From Alnus glutinosa (taxonomy: Eukaryota; Streptophyta; Magnoliopsida; Fagales; Betulaceae), in contig NC_084897.1 in assembly GCF_958979055.1 (NCBI RefSeq), forward strand, positions 25,969,128 through 26,033,127: 64,000 bases of DNA, given 5' to 3'. The notes under the pieces were generated by a model. The model did not search any database. It saw only the letters and a list, made by a program, of their open reading frames with translations, and was not told the origin of the DNA. Below, piece after piece: positions 58,163 through 64,000 of this stretch (positions within the stretch are counted from its first letter, which is position 1; each line of letters opens with the position of its first letter). A program made the translations under genes and the position numbers.

Positions 58163-60100
58163 CTGTAACTCTTGTCCAGTGAACGATGAATATTATAAAA
58201 ATGATGGGCTGCGAGAAAGCTTTTGAAAGTAAAAGAAAACTCTTTCAGAAAGAAGGAGAGAGAGTAGTAAAATCTCTTGTCGTTTTTTATTAGATATTCT
58301 CTCCATGCATAACTTTGGAATTTACACACTTGTACCCTACTTAGTCTCTCCAGAAAGAAGCACCAGATATCTCGTTTTTTTTTAAAAAAAAATAAAAATA
58401 AAAAATATATACAAAGTCGCACTTCATCTTGCGGATCATGAGACACATTTTAGAGTGATTTTGTTGAGCGACACCGTTTAGTAATTTCCTCCCCTCCCCT
58501 CTTCTCTTTTCCCTTATGGGATAATTACTTTTTTTTTGAGTGTGAGTAAAAAGTGATTGATGTGATATAAAGTAGAAAGAATTTATATGAAAAAGTAAAA
58601 AAAATTTATATTGTAGTGAATTTTTTTATTTAAATAATAATAAATTTTTTTTGATGCAATATAAAAAGTAAAAAAAATTTAAATCGTCATTTTTTTGGAA
58701 AAGGTAAAAATAAAGGAGGGGGGTTTATTTGAGTAACAAGAAGCTGCCTCTTGGAAAGTCGAACCTTTTATTTCCGAAGCGCGCCAGCTTTTGGGTCTGA
58801 TAATCGTCTTATCCTTTTGCAGTCATTCCGCTTCCTTTTTCTTTTCTAACTTCTGACTGTTTTGTTCCTTTTTCTTCACTTCTTCCTTTTCCTGTGTAGT
58901 TGGTATTTTCTCTTCTTTGTACTATTTGCCCAGACAAAAAAAAAAAGGAAAAAAAAAAGAGAAACGAAAAGAGGCACATTTCAGGCCCACTGTTCTCAAA
59001 GCAATCTCAAATTTGTTTGTTTGCATTTTTTTTTTTTTTCCTCTTGCCACGACACTTTGATTCAGTAGGGAAGTCTCAACGAGCTCGGGGGATGCAGTGA
59101 GGCCATTCAACTAGTAGAGCATGCTGTGAACCTCTTTGGGTTTTCCCTCGGCAAGCAATCATTGTTGGCCCAAATGAAAGCCCCTACATCTAAGGAGTGT
59201 CTCCAGTAATGACAGAAACGTGGATGTAGTTTATTGAAACCAACATGAAAGGCAAAATGGCACAAAGAACTGCGACTTGGGAAACATTTACAGAAGAAAA
59301 CATGCTAACTTGGTCAGCATGCTTCACTTTTACAGAAGTAATAACCAACTTATTATTTAACAAATTAAGGTGGCACAACCACCTGTGGAGGAGAGAGGAC
59401 ACGCAACCCCCCAACCAGATCGGGGCGGCCATACAACCACCTATGTGCTGGTCAGGGTTGTCCCAGTCATCCTAACCAAATTGGGGTAGTTGTGCGGTAA
59501 CCCTGAGGGTGGCCACACGACTACCCTCCCTTAAGCTCTACATCCATTTGGATTATTCAAAATAAACAGATGTACTCTATAGAAATATTTTTTCAAATAA
59601 GAACCACACCAAAAAAACATTTTCATAACACTTTTTCAAATAAAATCATACCAGTATAAAAAACTGTAAAAACAAGGGCTTTGTTTGTTAAAGCTTTTTC
59701 TTCTCCCTTTTGTTTTCTCTTTCCAAAACAAAAACATTAACAAACGACTTAAATTACAAAACACTTAAAACTGTTTTCACCTTTATGTCACATTAGAGCA
59801 CTTTTTCAAACAAAAAACACTCCAAAAAGCATTAATAAACAAAAATAAAAAACTCATAAATTTGTAAATAGAACTAACAAATTTCCAAAGTAGAGCACAT
59901 TGTGTTAATGCATGTTGTATTAGCGAAGCGACACAAGTCAGCATATAGATTTTCCAATTACAAACGGACGCCAACCTAAATTCATCATTGCATCTGAACA
60001 GGACAGGATACACGAAGCCACTTCAACATCAGGAGTATAAAAATAAACCTGATTCGTTGGTTAAAAGAAGGGAGCCAGTGCCAGTCCTATAACCTCTCAG

Positions 60101-63100
60101 TCACACCTTGATGGGCTCGTATTTCTCACCAACTGCACCACCTTTCTGTTTTTGGAACTGGATGTACCGCAGTGTGCTGGCAAGGAAAGCATCCGCAGAT
60201 GGATCTGGAGAGGTAGAGTCACTTTGCATCTCCGTAGTGATTAATTCAAGCAGGCCCTGGATTGTGGAAACAGTGATCTGGGGATTCCCTTTCTCAAAGA
60301 AATAAAGGTACCTGTAAACAAAATGAGATAAAATAATTCCCATCTTTAGAAGAAAAATGTAGAAACAGAACTGAGGTTTGGGGGAAAATCAGGGCAAAAC
60401 TATTACTTGTTCAATATCTCAACAAATAGTGTCACCGATCCAGTGCTACCTCGTGCTGCATTGGACATTTGTTGAGCAGCATTTGCAATTCTCAATGCAC
60501 GCTTTAGGCAAAGCAGGACTCTGCTTAAAAATTGAAAATTTAAAAACCGAAGTAATTATAAACTAAAAATGTTAATAATAAATTCTGAGGAACATCGATA
60601 CAAGGTTCAAAATCCAGCAAATTATTCAAATTTAGCCAACAGAACTTCTAGTGCTCAAGGAAACAACAACAGGGAATGTACATACAGCAGGTCTGCCAGC
60701 ATGATAATTAAGCAGTTTTTGTGTGTGTGGGTGTGGGTGTGGGTGTGTGTTGGGGGAATCTTTATGAATATGTCAGATGTAATGTATGGCAACCCACCTC
60801 TCTCCGTCTTTCATGTTCTCCTGATCATCAACCCAGAAGAGATGCGAACATGCATAAACAGCTCTACACTGATCAGGCTTCTTTAAAAGCTTTGCCGAAT
60901 ACTGCAAAACAGGAAAGGTATCATAAGCAGTAGAAATAGAATTATAGAAGTTATACAAAGGAAACTCTAGAATTTACCCCTGTGGCCTTGTGTGTTAAAG
61001 TATCTCTGTTCTCAACACCAAAAACATGCATTCTCTGAAGAGTCCCTATTATTAAATGTATTGCAGTCACTTGTGCCTTGGAATCCTATTACAGCAAATA
61101 CATGCAAGCAAAAGATCATGAGAAGAACAAAAAAAAGTGTAACAGGACTAGTTCCCAGGTTATCAATTAACTTACTGATATTTCTTCTTCATAAAGAATA
61201 TATGCTTGGGTGAAAAACTCATAAGCAACAGGTTCTAAATCACAGTCATTCGCAGCCTAACAGAAAACAGAAGAGACATGCAAAGTTAGCAAATGTCTTA
61301 GTGTAACAGTCCTTCAAATGTTTATAAACCAAACAACTCCATGTACCTCAGCACATTGCAGATATAACCGTAATGAAAGTTCAGGTGCTGGAACAGTTAA
61401 TAAAGCCTCAATAGTCTGAAATAATAAACGGGAACCTTAACTAAGTACGATAAGATAGATGAATGAATAAACTCAAAACTGTTGAAGTAGATTTGAGATG
61501 TTAGCCTCCAAAACCTTGCCCACCTAACAACATAAACAAAACACAAGAAATAGATAACATTTTGATTATTAAAAAAAAAAACTGACTTCTTTAAGTAAAA
61601 AGTTACCTGATTCAAAAGCTGAAAAATTTTCTTTGGTGTAGTTGATGTCTCGTCTCCTCCGAAAGGATTTTCTTCTCGGCCTTGTAACTGCCTAACCAAC
61701 TACATATTACAGAACATACAGCTCATAAGTGCAAAAATCTAGGTTTTCTTCACAAAATCAAAAGTAATGCAAGCCATTTGGTGCTTAGTATATGTTCCAA
61801 TGAATCCAATGTATACAAATGATACTTGATATATCCACCATTAATGTTACAAGCCACAAAGAATGACTAAGAGCACTAGCAGCAGCTTCCCTTAAACTTT
61901 TCCTCAATTTAAGGAACTAAACTACTTTTTGCTTCCCTATTTAAATGTACTCCAGAATAGCTTCCCTTATACTTTTCTTATACCATTAAATATTCTTTAA
62001 ATTAAATGCTAGGAGAAAGAAAAAGGAAAGAGAAATCATTTAAATATTGTTTCAAATAAATGCTAGAAGAATGAGAGAGGAAAGATAAAGTTTTTTTATA
62101 TTAAAATAATGTTAAGGAAACCACTTTTGCTTTTTTAGATCTAGGGTACAATTTTTGGTTCTCTTGGTATTTCTTTAGTTTAGGGAACAACAAGGGAATA
62201 TAATTCAATGGGTGTTTTAGGAGTTTTCCTTACATCTACGGAAGGGAATGAGATTAGGGAAGCTGCTTTTAGTGCTCTAATTATTCTACATACCACCATG
62301 GATAAATTACATGATGCAAATCCCAAGAATCACAACAGCAATTTTGAAAACTTGTTAGCATTAATAGAAAACAAACAACCATATGCTGCATGAGTTGGAT
62401 AGCCAGAAACAGACCTTAAGACAAGAGAAAACAAGAGCTGGAACAGTAAATGGTAGACGCTTTGGTCCTCCAGTGAGGATATGCTTCCTCACAATACCAA
62501 TGATCTGCAATTCACCACATGGAATACAGTAAAAAGGTGCTCCCATTCATGGACAATCCCTTAAATGAGCACATAATAACGCAGTAGAACTTGCACGTTA
62601 AACTTCAACAGGTGGAAACAAACTCAAAAAAAGGAAATCTTTGTTTCATTCAAAGTACTCTTCGATTGCTCCAAACAAAGATTTAATTTGTCGAAGTAAG
62701 AAAATGAAACAAGCCACTAGACTTCGAGCCCAAATTCTACGATATGAGCAGTTACAAGAACATCAAATATAAGAAAGCACAATTTAATCGGAAAAGAAAT
62801 CCAATATACTTGGCAATGTTATTTTTCTCCAACAATTATGTTAAAAATATCTCTTTCATTTTGGAATGCCCCAACTGATCCACTTGAGAAATAAGATAAA
62901 AAATCAAACATTGTTTATACAAATATGAGAAGCTATCATGCAGGAAAATATTCCACAAGTAAAATACCTTGAACATTTCTTCAGGATCATCATTGTAAAG
63001 CATCTGAATAAGACGTGCAACAGAATTCTGCTCCTCCTTGAAATCATCCTCGTCAATCTGAAGGTTTTTTTTTTTTAGTGAGCAGCAAGCACAAAAGTTT

Positions 63101-63710
63101 CAGAAACATCACCAGTAATGCACATTTTCCAAAAACATATTAGAATGCAAAAGGGAAACAATTAACAAAATTGCTACAAATAAGAACATCTAGTGTTACT
63201 TGTTGAAGATTATACAATATGCTTAAAAAGTTTAATATTTCTTTTTTGATAAGTAACCAAAAAAAAAAACAAAAAATAAATAAATCATTAAGCAACATTC
63301 ATATGACTAGCAAGAGAATTACAAATGACCTCATCATGAAGAGTACCATCTAAATCTTTAATAAGCCCCTTGACTAATTCAAACAATGCCTCAACCTGTA
63401 AACAACAAAAAAGGCCACATTTTTACAAAGCACACTAAAAAGGATGGATAAACAATAAATAAAACAATACCTTGTCATCAGTAGAAATACAAGTTTTGTT
63501 TTTCATAATGCTTTGAATTATGACAGTTGCCATGACTTTGTTTGTTTCATTGTCTAGGTATTCCAAGACACGGGGGTAGTTTGAAAGCTTCAAGGCCGTG
63601 ACAATGTCATTATATTTCTCAAGCGGAGCACTTAAAAGTGCGACAATCTGTTTTGTTGCTTTGCTGTCTTCAATCTTTCCTTTGCCAGAGAGTTTCTTAA
63701 CACATGCTCC
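60101..63710 (-). CDS. VPS35: VPS35 retromer subunit, C-terminal part
   Basis: Core scaffold of the retromer complex (with VPS26 and VPS29), which recycles vacuolar sorting receptors from endosomes. The visible coding part is eleven exons (minus) in frame: 63710-63471, 63395-63330, 63057-62968, 62504-62415, 61699-61607, 61415-61347, 61256-61176, 61085-60978, 60901-60798, 60520-60407 and 60311-60101. These give 421 residues to the stop; family members are about 790 aa, so the N-terminal half lies beyond the right edge. Conserved blocks include GACVKKLSGKGKIEDSKATK, QIVALLSAPLEKYNDIVTAL, NYPRVLEYLDNETNKVM, RHL-like HILTGGPKRLPFTVPALVFS, AYILYEEEIS, LFWVDDQE and RYIQFQKQKGG, ending YEPIKV. These are the C-terminal alpha-solenoid repeats that bind VPS29. 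All introns are GT-AG. A MITE lies in the intron at 61700-62414. Truncated only by the window. Confidence 0.96.
61870..62278. mobile_element. MITE in a VPS35 intron, AGAGCACTA-type ends
   Basis: The left end (AGAGCACTAGCAGCAGCTTC) and the reverse complement of the right end (AGAGCACTAAAAGCAGCTTC) are inverted repeats, both continuing CCT(T/A)A. Length is 409 bp and the interior is AT-rich and non-coding. It lies between exons 62504-62415 and 61699-61607, away from splice sites. Confidence 0.8.
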
Positions 63711-63888
63711 CTGAAAGAAAAAATGGAGACAAGGGATTACTTCCAAGCTGAACTTCACTTCCGACAATATCCTATTATGCCTTGTGAGAAACAATCCATC
63801 AGTGCACAGCATGCTTAGAACTTTTAAATTTATAAAGGATTTATTAGACATTGAAAAGTTAGGAATTACTCATTTGGGGCCAGAGGTT

Positions 63889-64000
63889 TTATCTTTGCAA
63901 AATTTTGTAATAAGCTTCTGTTAAGATCCTTATGTTTCTAAAGACGTTTTATCGCTGCAAAATTACGTAATAAGCTTATGTTAAGAGCCTTATGTTTCTC
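63889..64000. repeat. Two-copy tandem repeat, period 59 bp, at the window edge
   Basis: TTTTATC(T/G)(T/C)TGCAAAATT followed by GTAATAAGCTT(C/A)TGTTAAGA and CCTTATGTTTCT occurs at 63889-63941 and again at 63948-64000. More copies may lie beyond the edge. It is in a VPS35 intron. Confidence 0.85.

Larger units (their letters stand above)
55738..60100. other. Intergenic region, ROP to VPS35
   Basis: No gene is recognised in this 4.4 kb. It holds a probable MITE (56906-57540), two foldback repeats (57737-57868 and 58013-58162), A/T-rich runs, and a GGTGGCAC/GGTGGCC-rich patch (about 59370-59530) like the foldback cores elsewhere. An unrecognised 125-codon open frame is at 56349-56726. 59540-60100 probably includes the VPS35 3' UTR. 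Confidence 0.5.

Overview
This window is nuclear DNA from a flowering plant, almost certainly a eudicot. The genes have many short exons separated by AT-rich introns. Every recognisable protein is of plant type (chloroplast-targeted dehydroquinate synthase, ROP GTPase, DUF630/DUF632 protein, POLLENLESS3-like protein). The intergenic DNA is full of small inverted-repeat elements, TRIMs and SINEs. The species cannot be read from the sequence. I rebuilt exon structures by hand from splice signals, reading frame and remembered family sequences. Every multi-exon model below keeps frame across all junctions.

Layout, left to right. (1) 1-7111: a MITE, the 20S proteasome alpha-4 subunit (PAD1), a tRNA-Ile(AAU) on the minus strand, and a small conserved plant gene of unknown function (93 aa) with a TRIM in its first intron. 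(2) 7112-17045: repeats, a POLLENLESS3-like TPR gene on plus, and a membrane-anchored ascorbate peroxidase on minus that converges on it. (3) 17046-24895: a quiet spacer with a SINE, then a DUF630/DUF632 (NRG2-like) gene. (4) 24896-34082: a foldback element, a 5'-truncated LINE with perfect target-site duplications, a Myb/SANT-like (LIMYB-type) gene on minus, and a nested pair of MITEs. (5) 34083-40178: RAD17, a DNA-damage checkpoint clamp loader, in 12 coding exons on minus. (6) 40179-47056: a repeat-dense 7 kb block with two TIR elements (one carrying a lactate dehydrogenase fragment), a GGTGGCC-core foldback element, another MITE and a TRIM/SINE nest. (7) 47057-49924: 3-dehydroquinate synthase (shikimate pathway). 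(8) 49925-60100: mostly non-coding, holding a ROP/RAC GTPase (53788-55737) and several foldback elements. (9) 60101-64000: the C-terminal part of retromer subunit VPS35 on minus, running off the right edge.

The genes are unrelated housekeeping or regulatory genes, as usual in a plant chromosome arm, and nothing suggests a cluster or operon-like unit. I see no wholly new biological system. The most notable observations are: an ascorbate peroxidase whose conserved proximal Asp is replaced by Asn; a MITE lying against a 5' splice site of that gene; a tandem duplication inside RAD17 that copied part of an exon; a TIR element that captured and rearranged an LDH fragment; two different foldback families sharing the same GGTGGCC-type palindromic core; and two probable GC-AG introns.
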